Below are positions 8,586-15,467 of a stretch of 25,024 bases of DNA, in pieces (position 1 is the first letter of the stretch; each line of letters opens with the position of its first letter). This DNA comes from DATEJJ01 sp039649115 (GTDB lineage Bacteria > Actinomycetota > Actinomycetes > Mycobacteriales > Micromonosporaceae): NCBI GenBank assembly GCA_039649115.1, contig JBBWZQ010000280.1, forward strand, positions 1-25,024, read 5' to 3'. The notes beneath the pieces were generated by a model, which was not told the DNA's origin, made no database searches, and saw nothing but the letters and a program-made list of their open reading frames with translations. The translations under genes were made by a program, and so were the position numbers.

Positions 8586-9814
8586 GAGGTCCGCGCCACG
8601 AACCGGCGCAGTTCCGTGCGCAGTGCGACGCCCAGCCGGTCGGCGCGCACGTGCAACTCGTCGCGCGGCCGCAACGGCAGGCCGGTCAGCCGCATCTGCC
8701 GCTGCAGCGCCAGATCCTCGGCCAGCACCGCCTCCTCGAACGCCACCTCGCGCGCCACCACGTCCGGGCCCGGCCGCGGCACCCCGCCGATCCCGTACAG
8801 CAGCATCTTGGTGTAGATGCGGCTGCTGGTCAGGCTCTCCGGTTGGACGAAGAACAGGATCGTCTTGACCGCCCCGGCGTCCAGCTCCTCCAGCCGCAGC
8901 ATCAGCTGGAACGGCGCCCGGTAGACGTACGTGGCGCGGCGCCGTTGCCGCACGGGCCGCAGGCCGGCGGCGACGCCGGGATCCGCCGGGTTGTCGAACC
9001 ACTGTTCCTGTACGCTCCGGCAGCCGTCCGGTTCCGGCGTCACCTGATACTCGGGGACCACCCTCTCCTCGCCGGCGCCGAACGTGCCCGCGTGGACGAA
9101 CGGGAAATGGGCCACGTCGAGGAAGTTGTCCGCGACCGCGCCGGCCGGTGCGGGAGTACGGACCGGAGGCAGCCAGGCGCCCACGTACGCCGCGTCCTCG
9201 TCGTCCGGGTCGTCGAACAGCTCGACGGCGGGCGGGCCGGGCGCGAGCCAGACCACTCCCCACCGCTCGCGCAGCCCGTGCGGGCCGGGCTCGGCGGCGA
9301 GGCTCCCGCGATCCGTGCGGCGCAGCGTCCACTCGCGACCGACCAGCAGCACGCGGCGCTCGGCGGTCACCTCGGTGGACAGCGCCACGGGATGCCAGGC
9401 GCGCGACAGCACATCGTCTACATTGGACAGCAGTGGCTCCGGGCCGGCGCCGGCCAGGCCGGAGCGGTCCAGCCAGACGGTACCGTCGGCCTCGCGCACC
9501 CGCGGCCCGGGTGCCAGGTGCGCGCGCGGCGGCAGCGGTGCACCCGGTGGCCGGGAGGGCAGGTCCACGCACCGGCCGTCCGCGGTGAACGCCCACCCGT
9601 GGTACGGGCAGCGCAGCGCGCCGCCCTCGACGGTGGCCGCCGACAGCGGCACCAGCCGGTGCGGGCACCGGTCGAGCCAGGCGACCGGTACCCCGTCGGC
9701 CGCGCGCAGCAGCACCAGCGGCACGCCGTCCACGGTGACCGGCAGCGGGCCGGCGCCGACCCGCCCGGCCGGCGCGACCGCCAGCCAGTCGCCGGTCCCC
9801 GCCACATCCGCCAT
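8582..9814 (-). CDS. Rieske non-heme iron oxygenase with one intact and one collapsed Rieske domain
   Basis: Protein of 410 residues, about 60 longer than VanA/NdmA-type oxygenases. The [2Fe-2S] Rieske motif is intact: C50-P-H52 and C69-P-Y-H72, followed by GW. The mononuclear iron site reads NFLDVAHFPFVH, with D233, H236 and H241 and a preceding D229-N230, typical of O- and N-demethylating oxygenases. Between them, residues 139-192 look like a second Rieske fold start and end (AWHPVALSTEV ... GVVWLAP) with the cluster-binding part missing. The first domain also ends in a similar VREADGTVWL. The gene is coupled to the deaminase by a 4-base overlap, and no ferredoxin or reductase is encoded nearby. 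The NCS1/CodA context suggests oxidation or N-demethylation of a nucleobase-like ring (inference). Start at ATG 9814 fits a leaderless promoter. Confidence 0.88.
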   Translation of the reverse strand: MADVAGTGDWLAVAPAGRVGAGPLPVTVDGVPLVLLRAADGVPVAWLDRCPHRLVPLSAATVEGGALRCPYHGWAFTADGRCVDLPSRPPGAPLPPRAHLAPGPRVREADGTVWLDRSGLAGAGPEPLLSNVDDVLSRAWHPVALSTEVTAERRVLLVGREWTLRRTDRGSLAAEPGPHGLRERWGVVWLAPGPPAVELFDDPDDEDAAYVGAWLPPVRTPAPAGAVADNFLDVAHFPFVHAGTFGAGEERVVPEYQVTPEPDGCRSVQEQWFDNPADPGVAAGLRPVRQRRRATYVYRAPFQLMLRLEELDAGAVKTILFFVQPESLTSSRIYTKMLLYGIGGVPRPGPDVVAREVAFEEAVLAEDLALQRQMRLTGLPLRPRDELHVRADRLGVALRTELRRFVARTS

Positions 9815-9826
9815 CCGACCAGTCTA
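9815..9826 (-). promoter_or_regulatory. leaderless promoter -10 of the Rieske-deaminase operon
   Basis: On the minus strand TAGACT (9826-9821) is followed by GGTCGG and then the ATG at 9814: the same TAGNCT, six bases, start layout as the facing NCS1 permease. No Shine-Dalgarno sequence is present. A TGACC sequence about 20 bases further upstream (9851-9847) is a weak -35 candidate, lying inside the TetR remnant. Confidence 0.5.
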
Positions 9827-9828
9827 GG

Positions 9829-10154
9829 TCAGCTCTCGTGTGGTGCGGTCAGGCGCCGCACCGCCTCGACGAGCGCCCTGCGGTGCTGTCGCAGTCGCGC
9901 CGGCGACAGCGGGTGCCTGCCGCCGGCGGCCAGGAGAGCGGGTGGAGCGCTGAGCCAGCTTTCGGTCATCCGGAGCACCATGGCGAACATGTCCAGCGCC
10001 GGGATGCCGTCGTAGACCTTGCCTTCGCGCTGCGCTCTGGCGACGGCGTCCACCTTGGCGCGGTGTCCCCGCCGCTCCGCATCGGTCGGCTCGGCGCGCT
10101 CGAAGGCGCGCCAGGCGGCGAGCCGGGCCGCCTGCGGGTTCTTGGCCGGCCGGC
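9829..10154 (-). pseudogene. TetR-family regulator remnant, C-terminal ligand domain only
   Basis: The minus-strand reading frame ending in TGA at 9829 encodes about 105 residues that look like the C-terminal domain of a TetR regulator: NPQAARLAAWRAFERAEP, RAKVDAVARAQREGK, YDGIPALDMFAMVLRM and a final RRALVEAVRRL. The N-terminal helix-turn-helix is absent; upstream of about 10150 the frame continues only as the antisense of the aldo/keto reductase remnant, with no plausible start. It ends 14 bases before the Rieske gene, so it was probably the first gene of that operon and its regulator. The left boundary (stop) is certain; the right one is estimated. Confidence 0.72.
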
Positions 10155-10324
10155 TGCGCCGTTCTGCGCAGCAGGTGGCGCTGGCATGGCTGCTGCGGCG
10201 CTCGCCGACCATCCTGCTCATTCCCGGCACCTCGTCGGTCGGGCACCTGCGCGAGAACGTGGCCGCCGCCGATCTGGAACTGCCCGACGATGCCCTCACG
10301 GAGCTGGCCGCAGCCGGCAGGTGA
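10155..10324 (+). pseudogene. aldo/keto reductase remnant, C-terminal end only
   Basis: The plus-strand frame ending in TGA at 10322-10324 encodes the typical C-terminus of an aldo/keto reductase: RRSAQQVALAWLLRRSP, ILLIPGTSSVGHLRENV (the NADP-binding GTSS..H..EN signature), then ELPDDALTELAA. The catalytic Asp-Tyr-Lys-His part and about 80% of the protein are missing. The frame upstream of about 10155 is only the antisense of the TetR remnant. Start estimated from where family resemblance begins. Confidence 0.75.
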
Positions 10325-10330
10325 CGGTGT

Positions 10331-10795
10331 CTACCCCCGGTCCAGCGCGCGCAGCGTGGCGCTGGTGGCCGCGCCGTAGGCCAGGTGCGGCACCGCGTCA
10401 CTCAACCAGGCGCTCGCCGGCCAGGTGCGCGGGTCGCTGACACCGAGGCCCGCCATGGCCCCGTCCGTCGCGGCCATGGCGGCGGCGCCGACCAGTACCG
10501 CCTCGGCGGCGGCGGGCAGGCGCAGGCCGCAGGCCCGCAGTGCGCCGAACACCGCGCCGATGCCGATGCCGGTGGCGATGCCGGACAGCGCGCCGAGCCC
10601 GGTCAGCCGGTTGCCCCGGGCGCCGTTCCCGCCCGGGACCGGGTGGCCGAGCCGGTTGGCGATCGTGTCCACCGTCCGCTCCGGCGTGCTGCTGGCCGGC
10701 CTGGCCCGCAGCGCCATGTCCACATAGGTCACCGCGTTGAGCACGGTGGTGCCGGCAGCACCGGCCGCCGCACCGCGCAGCATCTCCCGTACCAT
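10331..10795 (-). CDS. small membrane protein of unknown function
   Basis: Hypothetical protein of 154 residues rich in Ala and Gly, with hydrophobic stretches near residues 7-25, 66-90 (GLGALSGIATGIGIGAVFGAL) and 95-115, and a final segment around DAVPHLAYGAA; it is probably an integral membrane protein. I recognise the type as a conserved actinobacterial hypothetical but know no function. The ATG at 10795 follows TAACGT and six bases, a leaderless arrangement, and lies inside one arm of a 12-bp inverted repeat. Its stop (10331) is 6 bases from the end of the aldo/keto reductase remnant on the other strand. The nuclease gene upstream on the same strand ends 39 bases away. Confidence 0.7.
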   Translation of the reverse strand: MVREMLRGAAAGAAGTTVLNAVTYVDMALRARPASSTPERTVDTIANRLGHPVPGGNGARGNRLTGLGALSGIATGIGIGAVFGALRACGLRLPAAAEAVLVGAAAMAATDGAMAGLGVSDPRTWPASAWLSDAVPHLAYGAATSATLRALDRG

Positions 10796-10826
10796 GCCCG
10801 GACGTTACCCGCGCCCGGGCATGGTA
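10790..10826. promoter_or_regulatory. 12-bp perfect inverted repeat around the -10 and start of the membrane-protein gene
   Basis: TACCATGCCCGG (10790-10801) is exactly reverse-complemented by CCGGGCATGGTA (10815-10826), with a 13-base spacer. On the minus strand the spacer contains the -10 candidate TAACGT (10807-10802), and the left arm holds the start codon (10795-10793). This could be an operator that blocks the promoter, or an mRNA hairpin at the end of the upstream nuclease transcript that hides the start codon or ends transcription; no T-run follows. Confidence 0.55.
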
Positions 10827-10834
10827 AACGGGGC

Positions 10835-13189
10835 CTACGGGTACAGCCAGCCGAGGGGGAACAGCGGGAAGCGCACCACCTGCGGCTCGTGGTCCGACGT
10901 CTGGTCGGCGAACTCGGAATTGATGTGCACCACGTCGTACTCGTACGGCGCGCGGGTCAGCGGTGCCGAGACGAGGATGTGGTCGAGGACCTGGGAGTTG
11001 CCCTCGAACACGTAGCTGTAACGCTCGCCGGGCGGCAGGGTGCGCGGCAGGTCGGTCAGGTAGCCGTCGCCGACCAGGATGTCCGCCGTCGGCGAGAACT
11101 CGAAGTCGTTGAGGTCCCCGAGCAGCACCACGGCGGCGTTGCGGTCGGCGGCCCGGATCTGGTCGACGAACCCCCGCACCGCCTGCGCCTGCTGGTGGCG
11201 CTGCGTCTCGCTGGCGCGTGCCGGCGGCTGGTACCGGCCCATCAGCGGCTGGTCGCCGCCCTTGGAGTTGAAGTGGTTGCCGATCACGATCACTTCCCGG
11301 CCCCAGAACCGGAACTCGGCGGCCAGCGGTCGCCGGGAGGTGGACCAGGCCGGGTTGGTGGGATCGATCAGCCCGGGCGAGAGGGTCAGCTCGGCCCGGC
11401 CGTGCAGCCGCCGCACGCCGACCGGAGTGGTCGCGTCCCCACCCGCACGGTCCACGAAGGACAGACCGCGGTCGGTACGGAAGAGGAACGCCACCCGGAT
11501 GTTGCCGCCCGGCTGCCCGCCGGTCGTGTCGTTCACCGGGTCGATCTCGCGGTACCGGTACGCCGGGCCGCCGGCCGCGCTGACCGCGCTCACCAGCTTG
11601 TCCAGCGTCGCGTTCGCGGCCACCGTGCCGTCGTCCACCGCACCCGAGTTGTCCTGGATCTCCTCCAGCGACACGATGTCCGGCGCGGCCAGGTTGTGCA
11701 CCAGGCCCGCGGCCAGCCGGTCGAACTTGGCCTGCGGGTCGGTCGGGGCCAGGTTCTGCACGTTGTACGTGGCGATCGCGAGCTCCAGCGGCCGCGCGTG
11801 CCGGGTGCTCTGCGCGGCCAGGCCGCCGGCGTGGACGGTCGGGGTGGCCAGCACGTCCAGCATCCAGTTGGCGAAGTTGTAGTCCAGCACGCCGGCGACC
11901 GGCCCGGGCAGCGTGTCGCCGACGTTCGCGGCCGGTACCGGGGCGAGCGTGTCCGCCAGGATGAGCCGGGCGGTGTTCGGGTTGGCGTACGAGTAGAGCA
12001 CGCCGCCCCGGTTGGTACGGGGTGCCGCGGTGCCGCCCGGGATCACCGGCAGTTCGCCGAACTGGTTGGTCGGGCCCACCGCGACCGCGTCGTCGACCTC
12101 GACCAGCATGCCCTCCAGCGACTCGTAGAAGTCCAGCGCGTTGCCGGACGGGTCGAAGGTGGCGGACGACTCGATGTCGCCGGGCGAGTCGGTACGCGGC
12201 AGCGCGGGCGCGACCAGACCACCCGGCCCGACCCGTACCGGCGCCGGCGGCGCGATGCCGGTCGCGGTGACCGTCGCGTGTGGACTGTCCAGCTCGGTGG
12301 TGGACAGATTGGTCGCCGCGCCGCCGGGCCGGAACTCGGCGACCGTGCCGCTGGCGGTGACCGCGTCCCCGGCCGCGACCGCCGGCTTCGCCCCGGTGAA
12401 GACGTGCAGCGCCTCGCTGGTGGCCGGGTCGGCGTCCGGCTGCGGGTCCTGGATCCAGTAGCCGGTGCCGGCGACCGCGGTGACCACGCCCGAGGTACTC
12501 ACCGCCTTGCCGGCGTACGGGGACCTGTGCGTCGCGCCCTGGATGTCGTGGATCGCCACCGTCGGGGGTGGGGGCGGCGGGCTGCTGCTGGAGCTCTGCG
12601 GATCGGGGGTGCCCGCGGTGAAGTCGGCCGCGTTGTTGTCGGTGTCCGGCGCGCTGCCCCGGATGTCCGCCGTCGTGTTGGACAGGCCCGGCGCGGCGGC
12701 GCCCTCGAAGTCGCCCGCCGTCCCGTACCCGATGAAGTCACGGACTCCGGACGCGGCCGCGCAGGTGGCGCCGCAGCCCAGCGCGGTCGCCGAGGTGACC
12801 AGGGCCACCTTGCCGTTGGTGGCGCTCAACGCGATCGAACCGGTGGTGTCCGGCGCGGGCAGCGGGGTGCTCCCGCCGGCGCCGGCCGCCTCCTGCACCA
12901 GATGGTGCCCGCCGGCCGCGATGCTGCCGGACAGCGGGGTGACCTGCCAGGTGGTACCGGCGGCCGAGGCGTACTGGACGCTCCAGCCGGTGAGGTCGAC
13001 CGGGCCGGTACCGCGGTTGTCGAGCTGGACGAAGTCGTTCGTGTACGTGGCGCCGGAGTTGCCGCCGCCCCCGTACACCTGACTGATCACGACATCTGTG
13101 GAAACGGCGGCGGCCGGTGACGCGGTCAGCGCCAGGCCGGCCCCCACCGCGAGCACGGCCGCGGCCGCGGTTCTGGTACGCAGGGTCAT
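10835..13189 (-). CDS. secreted ExeM/NucH-family endonuclease with lamin-tail domain
   Basis: Extracellular nuclease of 784 residues. Order of parts: Sec signal peptide (1-29, ending ASPAAA), lamin-tail domain (about 30-155, starting VVISQVYGGGGNSGATY), a Ser/Pro linker with six prolines (about 199-209), an OB-fold-like region (about 211-300, HDIQGATHRSPYAG) and an endonuclease/exonuclease/phosphatase domain (about 468-775). Catalytic residues of the last domain are visible: N476 in TYNVQNL, E509 in SLEEIQD, H639 and N641 in GNHFNSKGG, D692 and N694 in GDLNDFE, D736-H737, and D766-H767 in SDHEP. This is the layout of secreted DNases used for extracellular DNA breakdown and phosphate or nucleoside supply. 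The ATG at 13189 has GGTAGG about ten bases upstream. Confidence 0.93.
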   Translation of the reverse strand: MTLRTRTAAAAVLAVGAGLALTASPAAAVSTDVVISQVYGGGGNSGATYTNDFVQLDNRGTGPVDLTGWSVQYASAAGTTWQVTPLSGSIAAGGHHLVQEAAGAGGSTPLPAPDTTGSIALSATNGKVALVTSATALGCGATCAAASGVRDFIGYGTAGDFEGAAAPGLSNTTADIRGSAPDTDNNAADFTAGTPDPQSSSSSPPPPPPTVAIHDIQGATHRSPYAGKAVSTSGVVTAVAGTGYWIQDPQPDADPATSEALHVFTGAKPAVAAGDAVTASGTVAEFRPGGAATNLSTTELDSPHATVTATGIAPPAPVRVGPGGLVAPALPRTDSPGDIESSATFDPSGNALDFYESLEGMLVEVDDAVAVGPTNQFGELPVIPGGTAAPRTNRGGVLYSYANPNTARLILADTLAPVPAANVGDTLPGPVAGVLDYNFANWMLDVLATPTVHAGGLAAQSTRHARPLELAIATYNVQNLAPTDPQAKFDRLAAGLVHNLAAPDIVSLEEIQDNSGAVDDGTVAANATLDKLVSAVSAAGGPAYRYREIDPVNDTTGGQPGGNIRVAFLFRTDRGLSFVDRAGGDATTPVGVRRLHGRAELTLSPGLIDPTNPAWSTSRRPLAAEFRFWGREVIVIGNHFNSKGGDQPLMGRYQPPARASETQRHQQAQAVRGFVDQIRAADRNAAVVLLGDLNDFEFSPTADILVGDGYLTDLPRTLPPGERYSYVFEGNSQVLDHILVSAPLTRAPYEYDVVHINSEFADQTSDHEPQVVRFPLFPLGWLYP

Positions 13190-13234
13190 GGTCGTAGTGC
13201 CTACCAGAGAACGATGAATATCTGAATACCCGGG

Positions 13235-14656
13235 TCAGACGGCTTCGAGTACGGGCTCCTCGCGCTCCGCGACCGGTTCGACGGGCCGGGCCCGGCCGAG
13301 GGCGAACAGGCTGACCGGCACGCCGAGGGCGACGAGCACCGCGGCGATGACGAGGGCGAGCTGGTAGCCCTCCAGGAAACGGTGCAGGGCGGAACCGGTC
13401 GCCGCGTGCTGCCGGGCACTGACGATGGCGCCGAGGATGGTGATGCCCAGCAGACCGAACACCTCACGCGAGACATTGAGCATGCCCGACGCGACACCCG
13501 CGCGCGCCGGCGGCAGCACGCCGAGGATGACGTTGGTGAGCGGGATCAGCAGGCCGGCGCCCAGGCCGTACAGCAGGAACCAGGGCAGCAGGTCCACATA
13601 GGTCGATCCCTCCCCGACGGTGGAGATGGCACCGATCGCGACGGCCATCAGACCCAGCCCGGCGGCGACCGTGCGACCCGCGCCGAAGCGGGCCTCGGCG
13701 CGGGGCGCAAGCGCCGCGACCACGGCCATCACGAGAGCCATCGGCACGAAGCCGGCGCCGGCCCCGCTCGGCGAGAAGCCGAGGACGTTCTGCAGATAGA
13801 TGGCGGTGAAGAAGTAGATGCCGAACACGCCGAACGCCCACAGGCCCATGGAGACCAGGCCGCCGCTGAATGCCCGTACCCGGAAGAACGACAGATCCAC
13901 CATCGGGTCGGCGGCGCGGCTCTCCACGGCGAGGAACGCGGCGCCCGCCGCGGCCGCCACCGCGAAGGCCGCGAGAATCGCCGCGGACGTCCAGCCGCGC
14001 GTCCCGCCCTCGATGAGGGCATACGTCAGGGCGAGCAGCGCGAGGGACGACGTGGCGAGGCCCGGAAGGTCCAACCGCCGCCGCGCCCCGCGCTCCCCCG
14101 CCGGAATGGTGAACGCGGCGAGCACCGTGGTTGCCACCCCGACCGGCACGTTGACCAGGAAGATCCAACCCCAGGACACATGCTGGCTCAGGTAGCCCCC
14201 GACCAGCGGCCCGACCGCCAGGGCGAGCGCGCCCACGCCACCCCAGATGCCGACGGCCATGCCGCGCTCCCGGGGGTTGGGGAACAGGTCCGGCAGCAGA
14301 GCCAGCGCGACCGGGGTCAGCAGTGCCGCACCGACGCCCTGCACCGCACGTGCGCCGATCAGCATCTCCTGGCTGCCGGCCAGGCCCGCGGCGAGCGAGG
14401 CGAGCGTGAAGACCGCCAATCCGGCGTAGAACGCCAGCCGCTTGCCGAAGACGTCAGCGATGCGGCCGCCGACGAGCAGCAGGCCGGCGAACACCAGGAT
14501 GTACGCGCTCGCGATCCACTCCAGCCCCGAAATCGTGAGACCCAGGTCCCGTTGTATCGATGGCAGTGCGACGTTGACGACGTTGTTGTCCAGATACGTC
14601 ATGAACGTGGCAAGCGCCACCGCGACCAGCGCCAGCCACCTACGCCTGTTCCCCAT
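13235..14656 (-). CDS. MFS multidrug exporter, DHA2 (EmrB/QacA) type
   Basis: Proton-driven exporter of 473 residues with roughly fourteen hydrophobic segments. The first helix carries the DHA2 signature FMTYLDNNVVNVALPSIQ; motif A is GGRIADVFGKR, and motif C appears as ALAVGPLVGGYLSQ, followed by WGWIFLVNVPVG. The start ATG (14656) has GAGGGGGAAG just upstream. It is transcribed divergently from a TetR regulator across an 84-base gap with a large palindrome, so it is very likely repressed by that regulator and induced by a toxic compound. A substrate cannot be predicted. Confidence 0.94.
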   Translation of the reverse strand: MGNRRRWLALVAVALATFMTYLDNNVVNVALPSIQRDLGLTISGLEWIASAYILVFAGLLLVGGRIADVFGKRLAFYAGLAVFTLASLAAGLAGSQEMLIGARAVQGVGAALLTPVALALLPDLFPNPRERGMAVGIWGGVGALALAVGPLVGGYLSQHVSWGWIFLVNVPVGVATTVLAAFTIPAGERGARRRLDLPGLATSSLALLALTYALIEGGTRGWTSAAILAAFAVAAAAGAAFLAVESRAADPMVDLSFFRVRAFSGGLVSMGLWAFGVFGIYFFTAIYLQNVLGFSPSGAGAGFVPMALVMAVVAALAPRAEARFGAGRTVAAGLGLMAVAIGAISTVGEGSTYVDLLPWFLLYGLGAGLLIPLTNVILGVLPPARAGVASGMLNVSREVFGLLGITILGAIVSARQHAATGSALHRFLEGYQLALVIAAVLVALGVPVSLFALGRARPVEPVAEREEPVLEAV

Positions 14657-14670
14657 GCTTCCCCCTCGGA

Positions 14671-14740
14671 CCTATACGGCGTACTTGTACGGTGTACATG
14701 TACGAGGTACATGAGACCTTGTACGTTGTATAGTTGTCAA
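14671..14740. promoter_or_regulatory. divergent promoters with TetR operator palindrome
   Basis: The GTACATGTAC palindrome (14694-14703) is flanked symmetrically, three bases away on each side, by TGTAC (14686-14690) and GTACA (14707-14711), giving a 26-base two-fold symmetric site. For the regulator, TATAGT (14729-14734) is followed by six bases and the GTG start (14741), a leaderless layout. For the exporter, TATAGG on the minus strand (14676-14671) with TGTACA (14698-14693) as -35 and a 16-base spacer forms a promoter. The palindrome covers the exporter -35 and the region of the regulator -35 (14706-14711), so one bound dimer pair could repress both. Confidence 0.7.
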
Positions 14741-15394
14741 GTGGTTACCGACCGGTTGAGCCGAACGACAGTCGCCGAGCACGCGTTGAAGCTCGCCGAC
14801 GCCGAGGGACTCGGCGCCGTCACCATCCGGCGGCTGGCGCAGGAGCTCGGCGTCACACCGATGGCGCTCTACTGGCACTTCAAGAACAAGGACGAGCTGC
14901 TGCTGGGCCTCGCCGATCACGTGCTGGCCGGCGTGCAGGCCTCCCGGGAGCCGGACGATCCCTGGCTCGGGCAGCTACGCGCGATGGTCGAGGCGCTGGT
15001 GGGCGTGATGCGCGAGCATCCGTGCCTGCCGGAATTGCTGCAGCTGATCGACAAGCAGGAGGCGGCCAGCTTCACGCGGGCCACCAACGACGCCCTGGAA
15101 CTGCTCGGCCGCGGCGGGTTCAGCCTCGAAGAGGGCTACTGGATCGCGTCGTACCTGCTGCACGGTGCCATCGGGCTGGTCGCCGCGCAGCCCTACTGCC
15201 CGGCCGCGATGGGCCCGGCCGAGGCGACCGAGTGGCGGCGGCAGAAGCGGCTCACCATGGAGAAGCTGCCCGCCGACCAGTACCCCCACATCGTGGCCCT
15301 GGCCCGGACCTTCACCGACGAGCCCGATGTGGACCGGTACTACCGGTTCGGCATTGACCTGATCATGGCCGGCGTGCTCAGCACCGCCACCTGA
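14741..15394 (+). CDS. TetR/AcrR family repressor of the divergent exporter
   Basis: Regulator of 217 residues. The N-terminal helix-turn-helix (about residues 8-52) is clear: ALKLADAEGLGAVTIRRLAQ, then LGVTPMALYWHFKNKDELL, as in TetR itself, including the characteristic YWHF. The C-terminal domain (about 70-210) is the ligand and dimer domain and resembles TetR_C type proteins. The GTG at 14741 is preferred because it gives the standard short N-terminus and lies six bases after TATAGT; there is no Shine-Dalgarno sequence. An in-frame ATG at 14711 would put the start inside the operator. It probably binds the palindrome in the intergenic region and represses itself and the MFS exporter until a ligand binds. 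Confidence 0.93.
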   Translation: MVTDRLSRTTVAEHALKLADAEGLGAVTIRRLAQELGVTPMALYWHFKNKDELLLGLADHVLAGVQASREPDDPWLGQLRAMVEALVGVMREHPCLPELLQLIDKQEAASFTRATNDALELLGRGGFSLEEGYWIASYLLHGAIGLVAAQPYCPAAMGPAEATEWRRQKRLTMEKLPADQYPHIVALARTFTDEPDVDRYYRFGIDLIMAGVLSTAT

Positions 15395-15467
15395 GTCACC
15401 TTCACATTTAACCCGCAGGCTCCCGCGCGTTTCACCGCTGGCGAACCGTGCCCGGCAAGCTCCTCCG

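Noticed and set aside
10385..13120. 911-codon open frame on the plus strand
   Set aside because: It is the antisense of the nuclease gene, with Arg/Gly/Ala-rich low-complexity translation typical of shadow frames in GC-rich DNA.
13382..14740. Long N-terminal extension of the TetR regulator
   Set aside because: The frame is open only because it runs antisense through the exporter gene; it would cross the operator and promoter, and the helix-turn-helix starts right after GTG 14741.
15395..15447. TTCACC-like repeats before the PAP2 phosphatase as a PhoP (PHO) box
   Set aside because: GTCACC, TTCACA and TTCACC occur at 15395, 15401 and 15431, but their spacing does not follow the 11-base period of actinobacterial PHO boxes, so the match is too loose to annotate.
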